DNA of 64,000 bases from CAYSSJ01 sp964433675. GTDB taxonomy: Bacteria; Cloacimonadota; Cloacimonadia; Cloacimonadales; TCS61. The position numbers and the translations under genes are program-made. The notes under the pieces were generated by a model. The model had not been told where the DNA came from and ran no database searches. It saw only the letters and a program-made list of their open reading frames with translations. The stretch spans positions 79,586 through 143,585 of the forward strand of contig CAYSSJ010000005.1 of the NCBI GenBank assembly GCA_964433675.1. Reading direction: 5' to 3'. Below are positions 7,515 through 16,572 of the stretch, in pieces (position 1 is the stretch's first letter; each line of letters starts with the position of its first letter).

Positions 7515-9221
7515 TTAACCTTGCTTATTTTTTTTCTTCTGGATCTTCGCCCATTCATCACGCAGAGAGACAGTGCGGTTGAAAACAATCTTCTCATCTG
7601 TACTATATTTGCTATCCACACAGAAATAACCCTGTCTTTCGAATTGGAACCTATCGCCAGCAGAAGAATTTTGCACGCTCGGCTCCAGCTTAGATTCGGT
7701 TAATCTCTTCATCGATTTGCTATTTAAGTAATCCATAAAAGTCTTTCCCTCTTCAGTATCGGAAGGATTCTCTTTGGTAAACAGATGGTCATTAAGGCGC
7801 ACTTCGGCATCCAGAGCATGTTCTGCCGAAACCCAATGTAAGGTCGATTTCACTTTTCTGCCGTCAGGAGCTGAACCACCTTTGGTTGCCGGATCATAGG
7901 TGCAGTGTATCTCTGTGATATTACCAGCTTCATCTTTTACTATATCTGTGCAAGTGACAAAATATGCATAGCGGAGTCTTACTTCCCGGCCGGGAGCCAA
8001 ACGATAGAACTTTTTGGGCGGATCTTCCATGAAGTCGTTTTTCTCTATATACAATACTTTGGAAAATGGAACTTTCCTCATTCCGGCAGATTCGTCTTCG
8101 GGATTGTTTACCGCATCCAATTCTTCCGTTTCTCCTTCCGGATAGTTAGTGATAATCAGTTTGAGTGGTTCCAATACTGCCATTACTCGAGGAGCTATTT
8201 TATTTAGATGCACACGGACACAATGCTCGAGTAGAGCAATATCCACCATACTTTCTTTTTTTGCCACTCCGATCCTTTCGGAGAAATTTCGGATCGCTTC
8301 GGGAGTATAGCCACGTCTTTTGAGACCACAAATCGTGGGCATGCGGGGATCATCCCAACCATCCACATAACCGTTCTCTACCAATTCCAATAGCTTCCGC
8401 TTGCTCATCACAGTATAGCTGAGATTGAGCCTGGCAAATTCGATCTGGCGCGGTCGGTAGTCACCTGATTCGATGATCTGATCTAGAAACCAGTCGTAGA
8501 GAGGGCGATGGACTTCAAATTCGAGTGTGCAGAGCGAATGGGTGATCTTTTCTAGATAATCCGATTGTCCGTGGGTGTAGTCGTAGGTAGGATAAATACA
8601 CCACTTATCTCCGCTGCGATGATGATGGGAGCGGGTGATGCGATACATGATCGGATCGCGCATGTGCATATTGGGAGAGGACATATCGATTTTTGCGCGT
8701 AACACTTTGGCACCGTCCGGGAAATCACCGCCGCGCATCTTTCTGAAAAGTTCCAAGTTTTCTTCTACGGAGCGATTTCGATAGGGACTTTCCTTACCGG
8801 GACGGGTAGGTACCCCACGATGCTCGGCAATTTGCTCCGGTGAGAGATCGCATACATAAGCTTTCCCCTTTTTGATGAGCTTCTCTGCCCACTCGCAGAG
8901 CTGTGCGAAATAGTCGGAAGCATAATATTCTCTCTCTTCCCAATCGAATCCAAGCCAGCGAATATCCGCTTTGATAGAATCGACATATTCGGTGCTCTCA
9001 GTGTGTGGATTGGTATCATCGAATCTTAGGTTGCACAGTCCATTGTATTGCTCGGCTATACCAAAATTCAAACAAATAGATTTGGCATGACCGATATGAA
9101 GATAACCGTTCGGTTCGGGCGGGAATCTGGTGTGAATTCGACCCTCATGCTTATTGTTCCTGATATCATCTTCGATGATCGCTTTGATAAAATTGGTGGT
9201 TGGTTCGGTTTTCTCTTTCAT
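7515..9221 (-). CDS. glnS: Glutaminyl-tRNA synthetase
   Basis: Class Ic synthetase charging tRNA-Gln directly. The 568-residue protein has the HIGH motif in PPEPNGYLHIGHAKS (about residues 33-47), the KMSKS-equivalent VMSKRKL (about 268-274) and the C-terminal anticodon-binding beta-barrels that separate GlnRS from bacterial GluRS. Length is typical (about 550). It lies six bases downstream of gltX, so both synthetases are made from one message. A dedicated GlnRS means this lineage need not rely only on the GatCAB transamidation route for Gln-tRNA; whether GatCAB also exists cannot be seen here. Confidence 0.96.
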   Translation of the reverse strand: MKEKTEPTTNFIKAIIEDDIRNNKHEGRIHTRFPPEPNGYLHIGHAKSICLNFGIAEQYNGLCNLRFDDTNPHTESTEYVDSIKADIRWLGFDWEEREYYASDYFAQLCEWAEKLIKKGKAYVCDLSPEQIAEHRGVPTRPGKESPYRNRSVEENLELFRKMRGGDFPDGAKVLRAKIDMSSPNMHMRDPIMYRITRSHHHRSGDKWCIYPTYDYTHGQSDYLEKITHSLCTLEFEVHRPLYDWFLDQIIESGDYRPRQIEFARLNLSYTVMSKRKLLELVENGYVDGWDDPRMPTICGLKRRGYTPEAIRNFSERIGVAKKESMVDIALLEHCVRVHLNKIAPRVMAVLEPLKLIITNYPEGETEELDAVNNPEDESAGMRKVPFSKVLYIEKNDFMEDPPKKFYRLAPGREVRLRYAYFVTCTDIVKDEAGNITEIHCTYDPATKGGSAPDGRKVKSTLHWVSAEHALDAEVRLNDHLFTKENPSDTEEGKTFMDYLNSKSMKRLTESKLEPSVQNSSAGDRFQFERQGYFCVDSKYSTDEKIVFNRTVSLRDEWAKIQKKKNKQG

Positions 9222-9227
9222 ATTAGA

Positions 9228-10664
9228 TTATTTCTCCTCGATAACTTTATTCAATCTTCTTATCATCACCTCTTTACCCAGAATAGCATAGATTGTAGGT
9301 ATATCCGGACCGTGACAACTGCCGTATAGAGCCACTCTGAGTGGGAAATAGAGCTTTTTACCTTTCAACCCGAGTTTCTCGGTAGTTTGAGTGATGAAAG
9401 ATTTTATCTTATCTTCATCTATATTTTGCGTATTTTTGAGCATTTCGATCCAAAGCCGGAAAAGCTCCTGCGCTTGGGGGTCTTCCACAAGATGCCTGTC
9501 TTCATCTTTGATGTCGGGATCTCGGTAAAACGGGAGTGCTTCTGTTGTAATCTCTGTTATCAGAGTGATCCTGTTTCTGGTATATGCTACCACTTTCTGG
9601 TACTTATCTTCATCGGAGATATCCAGATTCTCTTTCATAAATAGAGGTCTCGCTTTTTCGGCGATATAGTCCAGATCGAGATGGCGAATGTATTGACCGT
9701 TCATCCAATTCAACTTTTCGATGTCGAATACGGCACCGGCTTTGGATATTCGCTCCAGAGAAAAGGCTGAGATCAGCTCGTCCAAAGTGAAAAGCTCCCT
9801 ATCACCGCTCGGATGCCAGCCCAGAAGTGCGATAAAGTTTACAAGCGCTTCTTTTACATAACCTTTGGCGAGAAAATCTTCCACGGCAACATCACCTTGA
9901 CGTTTGCTCAGTTTACTTTTATCCGGGTTCAGAAGCAGAGGCAGATGCGCCATTTTGGGTGGTTCCCAGCCGAAAGCTTCGTACAAGAAGATATGCTTCG
10001 GTACACTGGAGAGCCATTCTTCACCGCGAATCACATGTGTGATCTCCATCAGATGGTCGTCTATTACATTAGCCAGATGATAGGTCGGGAAACCGTCCGA
10101 CTTCATTAGCACTTGGTCATCTACCATATCCCAATGAAAAGTTACCTTCTCTCTGATGAGGTCTTCAAACTTCAATTCGCCACTAACGGGTGTTTTGGCA
10201 CGGATGACATATTTTTCGCCGGCGGATATCTTGCGCTCTATCTCTTCTCTGCTCAGCTTGCGGCAGCGACCGTCGTAGCGGATATCCTCTTTTTTGGCAG
10301 CTTGCTCTTCTCGCATTTTCTGCAAAGTTTCTGATGTGCAAAAACAATGGTAAGCAGCGTCATTATCCAACAACTTCCCTATATGTTCTTGGTAAATATC
10401 CTGTCTTTGCGATTGATAATAAGGACCATATTCACCGCCACTATCCGGACCTTCATCATAGTTTATATCCATCATTTTCAAAGTAGTGATCAGATTTTCC
10501 GCTGCACCTTCCACATAGCGCGTTCTATCGGTATCTTCTATGCGCAATATGAAAGAGCCGTTATTTTGTCGAGCAAATAAAAAATTGTACAATGCAGTTC
10601 TTAAACCTCCGACATGGAGATAACCGGTCGGACTTGGTGCAAATCTTACTCGGATTTTGCTCAT
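9228..10664 (-). CDS. gltX: Glutamyl-tRNA synthetase
   Basis: Class Ib synthetase charging tRNA-Glu. Signature motifs are PSPTGYLHVGGLRTAL at the N-terminus and KLSKRQGD (KMSKS loop, about residue 245), followed by the helical anticodon-binding domain of bacterial GluRS. I chose the ATG at 10664 (478 residues) because AAGGAG lies at ideal distance; an upstream in-frame start at 10691 would add nine residues and has no ribosome-binding site. It is the first gene of the run gltX-glnS-FMN lipoprotein-GNAT-holB, and diverges from a lipoprotein gene. Confidence 0.96.
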   Translation of the reverse strand: MSKIRVRFAPSPTGYLHVGGLRTALYNFLFARQNNGSFILRIEDTDRTRYVEGAAENLITTLKMMDINYDEGPDSGGEYGPYYQSQRQDIYQEHIGKLLDNDAAYHCFCTSETLQKMREEQAAKKEDIRYDGRCRKLSREEIERKISAGEKYVIRAKTPVSGELKFEDLIREKVTFHWDMVDDQVLMKSDGFPTYHLANVIDDHLMEITHVIRGEEWLSSVPKHIFLYEAFGWEPPKMAHLPLLLNPDKSKLSKRQGDVAVEDFLAKGYVKEALVNFIALLGWHPSGDRELFTLDELISAFSLERISKAGAVFDIEKLNWMNGQYIRHLDLDYIAEKARPLFMKENLDISDEDKYQKVVAYTRNRITLITEITTEALPFYRDPDIKDEDRHLVEDPQAQELFRLWIEMLKNTQNIDEDKIKSFITQTTEKLGLKGKKLYFPLRVALYGSCHGPDIPTIYAILGKEVMIRRLNKVIEEK

Positions 10665-10862
10665 AAATTCTCTCCTTATATTTTTTCTCAACTATGTTTT
10701 GAAAGCAGCTCTACATGTCAATATGAAAAACTCTCGGTCTCAAAAAAGCTTGCTTTGGAACTGTGAGTGTGGTAATGCTGTTTGGAGAAGTTATCATTTG
10801 ACAATAATCTCACTTTTATGAATTTTTGCTATCTAAGAGAAATCAGTAGCATAGGAGGATGT

Positions 10863-11636
10863 ATGAAAAGGGGAAAACTATTATTGATAATGGCGGCTGT
10901 ATTCATCTTGAGTAGCTGTTATCAATTCTCATCCGTAATCACGGTCAATCCGGATGGTACAGGTAGTATCGACCAGACAATTTTGTTCAGAAAAGATTTC
11001 TTCGGCAGTATAGATATCTATGATGAAGAAGAACTGAAGATCGGTGCATATGAATATGGCAGTGGAGTTGGATATGTCTCCAGCCAAAGAATTGAAGCAG
11101 AAAACATGACCGGCTATTCGGTGAAGTATAGTTTTGAGGATATCACAAGCATAGAAGTCGATCGTGGCATGACCAGTGCCTTGATAAGTGATCCGACCGG
11201 TATGCTCGATATCGATTCGGAGAGACTGCAATTTCGCTTTGTGCAAAGAGAAGATGAATCTCAGCTCACTATCCTGTTCCCCGAGATGATGGATGATGAT
11301 ATAGAGACCGAAGAAATGGATAGTCCCTTCTTGTTCGATGATGATGAAGATATGGAAGAGATAAGTGAAGCGGTAAAAGAACTGTATAGTGGTATGAAGT
11401 TAAGCTCTCAGATCAGAGTTAACGGCAGAATCTTACAAACGGATGCCTCTTTTCGCGAAGATAAGGTAGTTACTTTGGTAGAGGTCGATTTTGACAAGAT
11501 CCTAGAAAATGATGATGCCCTCAAATATATGATGCAGCTTACTCCGGAAGCTATAGATGCATTTCAGGATAGAGCGGAAGTGATGTCCGGCATCAAAATG
11601 GAATCCAAAGATGAGGTGAAGATTATTTTCAGATAG
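10863..11636 (+). CDS. Conserved lipoprotein of unknown function
   Basis: A 257-residue protein starting at the ATG at 10863, which is preceded by a strong AGGAGG. It has a signal peptide with lipobox ILSSC (Cys about residue 20), so it should be anchored in the envelope. The mature part opens with ITVNPDGTGSIDQTI, a pattern seen in families of secreted beta-rich lipoproteins, and has a very acidic stretch (DDDEDMEEI) near residue 155. I do not recognise a named domain. It is a single gene between divergent gltX and a convergent radical SAM gene; a TTGACA about 65 bp upstream may be its -35 box. Confidence 0.75.
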   Translation: MKRGKLLLIMAAVFILSSCYQFSSVITVNPDGTGSIDQTILFRKDFFGSIDIYDEEELKIGAYEYGSGVGYVSSQRIEAENMTGYSVKYSFEDITSIEVDRGMTSALISDPTGMLDIDSERLQFRFVQREDESQLTILFPEMMDDDIETEEMDSPFLFDDDEDMEEISEAVKELYSGMKLSSQIRVNGRILQTDASFREDKVVTLVEVDFDKILENDDALKYMMQLTPEAIDAFQDRAEVMSGIKMESKDEVKIIFR

Positions 11637-11639
11637 ATT

Positions 11640-14096
11640 TTATAAAGAGTGGTGCAGCTTTTTGCGAGTGATACGAAATCCGATGGTTTCAGTGCGCTGA
11701 AAACCATAGATCGAGAGGATGACATTCAAAATATTCGCTCCACTCACTTTTTTGGTTAGCTCCACCTTTTTCCGTTCACATCCGATATCTTTGATGACCT
11801 CTTTCAGATTGATTTGCCGCTGTTTACCTTTACGCTGATATGTATAGATCCAGCTCTCGGCAGCGATAAAACGATCCGTTTTTTTAGCGAAATCTTCGAT
11901 CAGAAGAGGTGGGATGATGATCTCGATAGTTTCGTATTGATAATGATCCATTGCCAACTCAGCTTTGCACTTTATCTTAGAGACGGAGTTTATCGGCACA
12001 TGAGGTGCGAAACTTTGTCTCAGAGATTCGTATAGTACTTGCGGTTCGATCTCTTCGGTTAGTTTGACATCGAAGTATTCATCGAGTCCGGCAACTCCGG
12101 TAGAGAGCGGGTGTCCGAAACTGATGATAGGATGGGGATTGAAGCCCTGACTATAGGCGATCGGAAGCTTAGAGGAGCGTAGCAGTTGTTGAAACATCCG
12201 CATCCAATCCAAATGCGAAACGAAGATCAGATCGCCTATCTTCTGGTAGAAAACACGATAGCTATATTTTTGTTCTGGCGGGTTGCTCTGGGGTTCTACT
12301 ATCTTGCTGGGTGTGAAACTTTCCGAATTGACGTGTTTTACTGTGGAGGAGCAGATCCCACAATCTATACAACTGCCATCGAATCGGCAATCTTCGGTAG
12401 TTTCGGCTAGTTTGGCTTTTTCCCATTCTTTTTGTAGAAATTCTTTTTTGATACCGATGTCTATATTATCCCAAGGCAAGGTATCTTTTAATGGGATGGG
12501 GTCGGTATAGTCAGCAAAATCGATCTCATTCTTTTCGGCAGCTTTCTGCCAATGATCAAAATCGAAATACTCGTTCCAACTATCGAAAACCGCACCGTTT
12601 ATATAAGCATCGTAGATCAATCTCGAGATTGTTTTGTCTCCTCTTCCGATCACACATTCCAAAAGCGAGGAGCTCGGTTCGTGGTATTTGGTAGTAACGA
12701 ATCGGAACCGTTTGAGCGCGTATTTTATCTTGTTGGCTTTTTGTTGCAGACTATCCAGATTATCCATCTTTGCCCACTGGAAGGGTGTGAATGGTTTGGG
12801 TACAAAAGGTGAGAGGGTGATATTTATCTTCAGTTTCTTCTCCGAACGAGTGATGATCTTTTTCACCAGATCTACTATCGCATCGATATCTGCGTCTGTT
12901 TCTCCCGGTAATCCGATCATAAAATAAAGCTTGATTAGTTTCCACCCGTTTTCTTGGGCAGTTCGGATACTCTCCAAGATATCTTCTTCCGAAATATTCT
13001 TGTTTATCCGGTTTCGCAAATTCTGACTCCCAGCCTCCGGTGCGATAGTGAGACCGGTCTGACGCATAGCTGTAAGGATCTTTGCCAAATGAGCATCGAT
13101 TGTATCGATACGCAAAGAGGGGAAGCTGAGGCTGGTATGTGTATGATGAAGCTGGTTAAAAAGCTCTACAAGTACCGGTTTGATACAGGTATAGTCACTC
13201 GTGGAAAGTGAGGTGAGAGCTGCATCTTGCCACCCGTATTTTTTCACTTCCTCGATCATGCGAGCGACGGTAGATTTGGCATCTCTTTCTCGTACCGGTC
13301 TGTAAAACATGCCGGCGAAGCAAAAACGACAGCCGCGTGAACAACCGCGCATCACTTCGGCGACATAACGATCGTGCGTCGGTTGTAGCCAGGGGATAAG
13401 CTGATCTGTATGAATTTTGCTTTCATCATCGAAAGCGAGCCATTTGCGCGCTTTGATGCGATTGTTTTCCTCATCATGAATAGAGGGTACATACATCCCT
13501 TCGATAGCAGATAGTTTCCTTAAGATAGAATCTCGTGGTAGATCTCGCTTCTGCTTAAAACACTCTTTGATCTCCAAAATTGCCTCTTCCGCATCTCCGA
13601 TAAGAAAGGCATCTATGATGGGAGAAAGTGGGGCTGGATTGGCTGTGCCGGGACCACCGGCAATAACTAGCGGATCTTCCTCTTTCCGCAGATATGAAAA
13701 CAGTGGGATCTCTGCCAGATCGAGCATATAGAGAATGTTCGTATAGGTAAGCTCGGTTTGCAAGGTAAACCCCAGCATATCAAAATCTTTGAGTGCCACT
13801 TCACTTTCCAGAGCGAATAGTGGGAGATCGTTCTCTCTCAAAATATCCCCAAAATCTTTCCATGGGGCATAAACTCGGTCTGCTACCGTATCGCTCTGAT
13901 TGTTGAGAATAGAATAGAGAATTTTTAGCCCCAGATGAGAGAATCCCACCTCGTACACATCAGGGAAAGCCAAGCAGATATTGACTGTGGTGCCGCATGG
14001 CATTTTGGAAGCTGAGTTCAGTTCATAATCTATATAGCGAGCCGGTTTGGAGACAGCATGCAAAAGATGCTTATATTCTATGCGTTCATAAGACAT
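11640..14096 (-). CDS. Radical SAM protein fused to DUF2344 domain
   Basis: An 818-residue iron-sulfur enzyme of the TIGR03960-type family. The N-terminal part resembles a B12-binding-like domain (CLAFPDVYEVGFSHLGLKIL), the centre is a radical SAM barrel with the cluster motif CSRGCRFC (about residue 253), and from about residue 610 comes a DUF2344 domain (FVSHLDWMRMFQQLLR, GFNPHPIISFGHPL). In many bacteria the two halves are separate genes next to rng or rpmA; here they are fused. A Cys cluster (CIDCGICSS, about 565) may bind a second cluster. The substrate is not known; a role in RNA or ribosome modification is speculation. Confidence 0.88.
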   Translation of the reverse strand: MSYERIEYKHLLHAVSKPARYIDYELNSASKMPCGTTVNICLAFPDVYEVGFSHLGLKILYSILNNQSDTVADRVYAPWKDFGDILRENDLPLFALESEVALKDFDMLGFTLQTELTYTNILYMLDLAEIPLFSYLRKEEDPLVIAGGPGTANPAPLSPIIDAFLIGDAEEAILEIKECFKQKRDLPRDSILRKLSAIEGMYVPSIHDEENNRIKARKWLAFDDESKIHTDQLIPWLQPTHDRYVAEVMRGCSRGCRFCFAGMFYRPVRERDAKSTVARMIEEVKKYGWQDAALTSLSTSDYTCIKPVLVELFNQLHHTHTSLSFPSLRIDTIDAHLAKILTAMRQTGLTIAPEAGSQNLRNRINKNISEEDILESIRTAQENGWKLIKLYFMIGLPGETDADIDAIVDLVKKIITRSEKKLKINITLSPFVPKPFTPFQWAKMDNLDSLQQKANKIKYALKRFRFVTTKYHEPSSSLLECVIGRGDKTISRLIYDAYINGAVFDSWNEYFDFDHWQKAAEKNEIDFADYTDPIPLKDTLPWDNIDIGIKKEFLQKEWEKAKLAETTEDCRFDGSCIDCGICSSTVKHVNSESFTPSKIVEPQSNPPEQKYSYRVFYQKIGDLIFVSHLDWMRMFQQLLRSSKLPIAYSQGFNPHPIISFGHPLSTGVAGLDEYFDVKLTEEIEPQVLYESLRQSFAPHVPINSVSKIKCKAELAMDHYQYETIEIIIPPLLIEDFAKKTDRFIAAESWIYTYQRKGKQRQINLKEVIKDIGCERKKVELTKKVSGANILNVILSIYGFQRTETIGFRITRKKLHHSL

Positions 14097-14105
14097 TTAG
14101 CAGTA

Positions 14106-14735
14106 TCAATCCTTAATGTTGAGAGGATTATCCTTTCCTTCGAAGATAAAAATATTCACATAATCGGTAGTATCTTGCAAAGCTGATCGATTATGCAAGG
14201 AAGTGGTGGCAGAATCGATTTCATCGAGCGGGGAATCATCAATCTCCGGGGTTACTTCGATAAGAGAAGTAGGTTCAGGTAAGATAGTGTCCGGATCGGA
14301 AGTTTGATTGTCGGTCTCGGTGGTTTGCGGACTTATCCGGCGGGGTAGTGGTGAGCTTAGCCGCCCTTCTCGATAGAAGCGAACGGTAATGATAGCCAGG
14401 AACACGACCAGCATTATGAGGATAATGATATAGATAATATTTGCCGGTATCAGTATCTTTTTGGGCTGTTCTTCCGCCGGTGGCCTATAGACTGTTTCGG
14501 TCTTATTCATCGATCTATCGTAAGCAGAGAGCACTTTTTTTACATCAGCTTTCAAAAAGCGAGCATAGGTGGTGATGATCGCTCTGCCATAGCCAATACC
14601 TCCGAGCGCTTTCAGATTATCCTCTTCGATAGCTTGGATCATGCGTGGTTTTATCTTCGTTTCTTCGGATACTTGCTCTATAGTCAGATCTTGTTCTTCT
14701 CTAATTTCTTTGAGTAATTTGCCTACACTATCCAT
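14106..14735 (-). CDS. RodZ-like membrane protein with helix-turn-helix
   Basis: A 209-residue bitopic protein: cytoplasmic Xre-type helix-turn-helix (residues 1-70, LTIEQVSEETKIKPRMIQAIEEDN), basic linker, one membrane segment (about 117-138) and a short Ser/Thr/Asp-rich outside part. This is the layout of RodZ, which links MreB filaments to the wall-elongation machinery, but the outer part is shorter than in E. coli RodZ (337 residues) and the C-terminal beta domain is reduced. Its neighbours dapF, dapB and rlpA also concern peptidoglycan, which supports a morphogenetic role. Confidence 0.78.
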   Translation of the reverse strand: MDSVGKLLKEIREEQDLTIEQVSEETKIKPRMIQAIEEDNLKALGGIGYGRAIITTYARFLKADVKKVLSAYDRSMNKTETVYRPPAEEQPKKILIPANIIYIIILIMLVVFLAIITVRFYREGRLSSPLPRRISPQTTETDNQTSDPDTILPEPTSLIEVTPEIDDSPLDEIDSATTSLHNRSALQDTTDYVNIFIFEGKDNPLNIKD

Positions 14736-14739
14736 CAGT

Positions 14740-15054
14740 TTACCTCGTGTTATTTATTATTATCATTCCGGTGATGATCCCAGCACAGTTGTATAGCATA
14801 TCTTTCCAAGACCAGCCGGTGGTTTTCAGATACTTATCGCTCAATTCTTTGCCACTGCCCAAAGCGAGTGTAAATCCAAAAGAATAAAGCATCGCATCAT
14901 TGTGAGAGAAATTCATCATATCTCTGCTAAAAGAGTAATTCCAATAGGTCAGATATGTACTGCCGGCAAAATGCATCACTTTGTCTGAAGAGAACCAATC
15001 GCCGAAAAGTGGCTGGCAGAGAAGTAGTATAAGAATAAGTATGATACACTTCAT
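14740..15054 (-). CDS. YfiM/DUF2279-like small envelope protein
   Basis: A 104-residue protein starting at the ATG at 15054, which overlaps the dapF stop as ATGA. It has an N-terminal signal or membrane segment (KCIILILILLLCQPLFG) and the pattern DKVMHFAGS followed by GSGKELSDKY and WKDMLYNCAGI, which resembles the YfiM/DUF2279 family of predicted periplasmic proteins. The cysteine near residue 14 is not in a convincing lipobox. Function in the family is unknown. Translational coupling to dapF hints at a cell-wall connection. Confidence 0.62.
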   Translation of the reverse strand: MKCIILILILLLCQPLFGDWFSSDKVMHFAGSTYLTYWNYSFSRDMMNFSHNDAMLYSFGFTLALGSGKELSDKYLKTTGWSWKDMLYNCAGIITGMIIINNTR

Positions 15055-15830
15055 AGCTCGATCACCCCCGAAAACACATAAGATACCGGACCCGATAAAT
15101 AGCATCCGATCTCATCATAGTTTATACTGACCGATCCCCCAGGCATCCGCACTGTTACAGGAGATTCCAGCTTTCCCATTCTGATGCCGGTATATACAGC
15201 CGCTGCTGCACCGGTGCCGCAAGCGAGAGTGGTTCCCGAACCTCTCTCCCAGATACTTAGCCATAATTCATCTTTTTGGATTACTGTGCAAAATTGGATA
15301 TTGATCCCGTCAGGATAGATCGGTGAAAATTCCAGTTCTGCTCCATATTCGGAGGCAATATTTTCTTTGATCTCATCTAAAAAAATCACAAAATGCGGAT
15401 TACCTATATCTACTAGATAACCTTCGAACCCTTTGATCTGCCGTATTTCTTTTTCGATAAAGCGAGGTAAGCCCAGATTCACTACTACATTATCATTACG
15501 GTCAATGATTCCGGATTTGATCCCATCTGCAGTTTCCACACATACCATTTTTTTATTCTGCTTCATAGCATACCAATAGCAAAGGCATCTGAGTGCGGAA
15601 CCACACATTTTAGCCTCAGAACCGTCTGCATTGAGTATCGTCATACTTATATCAGCTTCTTCGGATGATCTGATCAGAATCACACCATCAGCACCGATAC
15701 CGAAATGACAGTCGCAAATATGGTGAGCGGCGTATTGCCAGTCAAACTCAGTCTCTTCCTCATCACGCAGATCGAAGAAAACGAAATCGTTTCCCTGAGC
15801 TTGCATTTTGAAGAAGTCCATTTTTTTCAT
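15051..15830 (-). CDS. dapF: Diaminopimelate epimerase
   Basis: Converts LL- to meso-diaminopimelate, the precursor of lysine and of the peptidoglycan cross-link. The 259-residue protein has both halves of the PLP-independent epimerase fold: the first catalytic Cys in MCGSALRC (about residue 75) and the second in LACGTGAAAAV (about residue 207), plus the N-terminal KMQAQGNDFV that aligns with KMHGLGNDFV. Length is near typical (270). It overlaps dapB upstream and the YfiM-like gene downstream by ATGA, forming a compact operon with the M20 peptidase gene. Confidence 0.95.
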   Translation of the reverse strand: MKKMDFFKMQAQGNDFVFFDLRDEEETEFDWQYAAHHICDCHFGIGADGVILIRSSEEADISMTILNADGSEAKMCGSALRCLCYWYAMKQNKKMVCVETADGIKSGIIDRNDNVVVNLGLPRFIEKEIRQIKGFEGYLVDIGNPHFVIFLDEIKENIASEYGAELEFSPIYPDGINIQFCTVIQKDELWLSIWERGSGTTLACGTGAAAAVYTGIRMGKLESPVTVRMPGGSVSINYDEIGCYLSGPVSYVFSGVIEL

Positions 15831-16564
15831 GATGATATGATCTCTTTGAACTCTTCTCTGAAATCGAATATACCGGTTTTATCTTGCAACCAACGTGCAC
15901 CGATAAGTGCTCCGCGAGCGAAGCCTTCTCTGCTTCGGGCTCTGTGTGTCAGCTCGATAGTATCTGCTTTAGAATCGAATCCTACCGTATGAGTGCCTGG
16001 AATAGAGCCCGCTCTCATACTGGCAAAATGCAGCTCCTCATTATCCGGCTTTCTGTCTATCCTATCATATTGCGGTCGTTTCTTCCTCTCAATACTCTCA
16101 CAGAGTATATCGGAGAGCACTCTCGCAGTTCCGGACGGACTATCCTTCTTCTCGCTATGATGTTGCTCCATGCCGTAGATATCGTATTCGGGCAATTGAT
16201 CGATAAATTGAGCAGTGTGAGCAACTATAGAGTAAAACATATTCATCCCGATCGAAAAATTGGAACCATACAGCAAACCGATATTGTTGTTCATCACGAT
16301 TTTTTTCACCTTCTCTATCTCATCATACCAGCCGGTAGTGCCAATGACAATGTTCTTTCCCGCTTTGGCAATATTTTGGATGTTTTCCAGCGCTGCTCCC
16401 GGTTCTGTGAAATCTATGCATACATCTGCATCTTTTAGTTCTGCTGCGGAAAATTCCCTGCCTTGTAGTGGATCTACAATTGCTACTATTTCGGCGTCAT
16501 ATTCACCGGCAAGTTTTTCGATGAGTTTACCCATCTTACCGTAACCAAACAAAGCAATATTCAT
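15827..16564 (-). CDS. dapB: 4-Hydroxy-tetrahydrodipicolinate reductase
   Basis: NAD(P)H-dependent reductase of the lysine/diaminopimelate pathway. The protein starts at the ATG at 16564, which has GAGG six bases upstream; a GTG four codons earlier lies inside that ribosome-binding site. The nucleotide-binding turn is GYGKMGK at the N-terminus, and the substrate-binding motif EQHHSEKKDSPSGTA (about residues 133-147) holds the catalytic His and Lys. Length (245) is slightly short for the family. It sits two bases-plus-linker after the M20 peptidase stop and overlaps dapF. Confidence 0.95.
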   Translation of the reverse strand: MNIALFGYGKMGKLIEKLAGEYDAEIVAIVDPLQGREFSAAELKDADVCIDFTEPGAALENIQNIAKAGKNIVIGTTGWYDEIEKVKKIVMNNNIGLLYGSNFSIGMNMFYSIVAHTAQFIDQLPEYDIYGMEQHHSEKKDSPSGTARVLSDILCESIERKKRPQYDRIDRKPDNEELHFASMRAGSIPGTHTVGFDSKADTIELTHRARSREGFARGALIGARWLQDKTGIFDFREEFKEIISS

Positions 16565-16572
16565 CACAAACC

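Noticed and set aside
15884..16438. 184-codon frame on the plus strand across dapB
   Set aside because: Lies entirely opposite dapB, whose motifs are secure; no ribosome-binding site.
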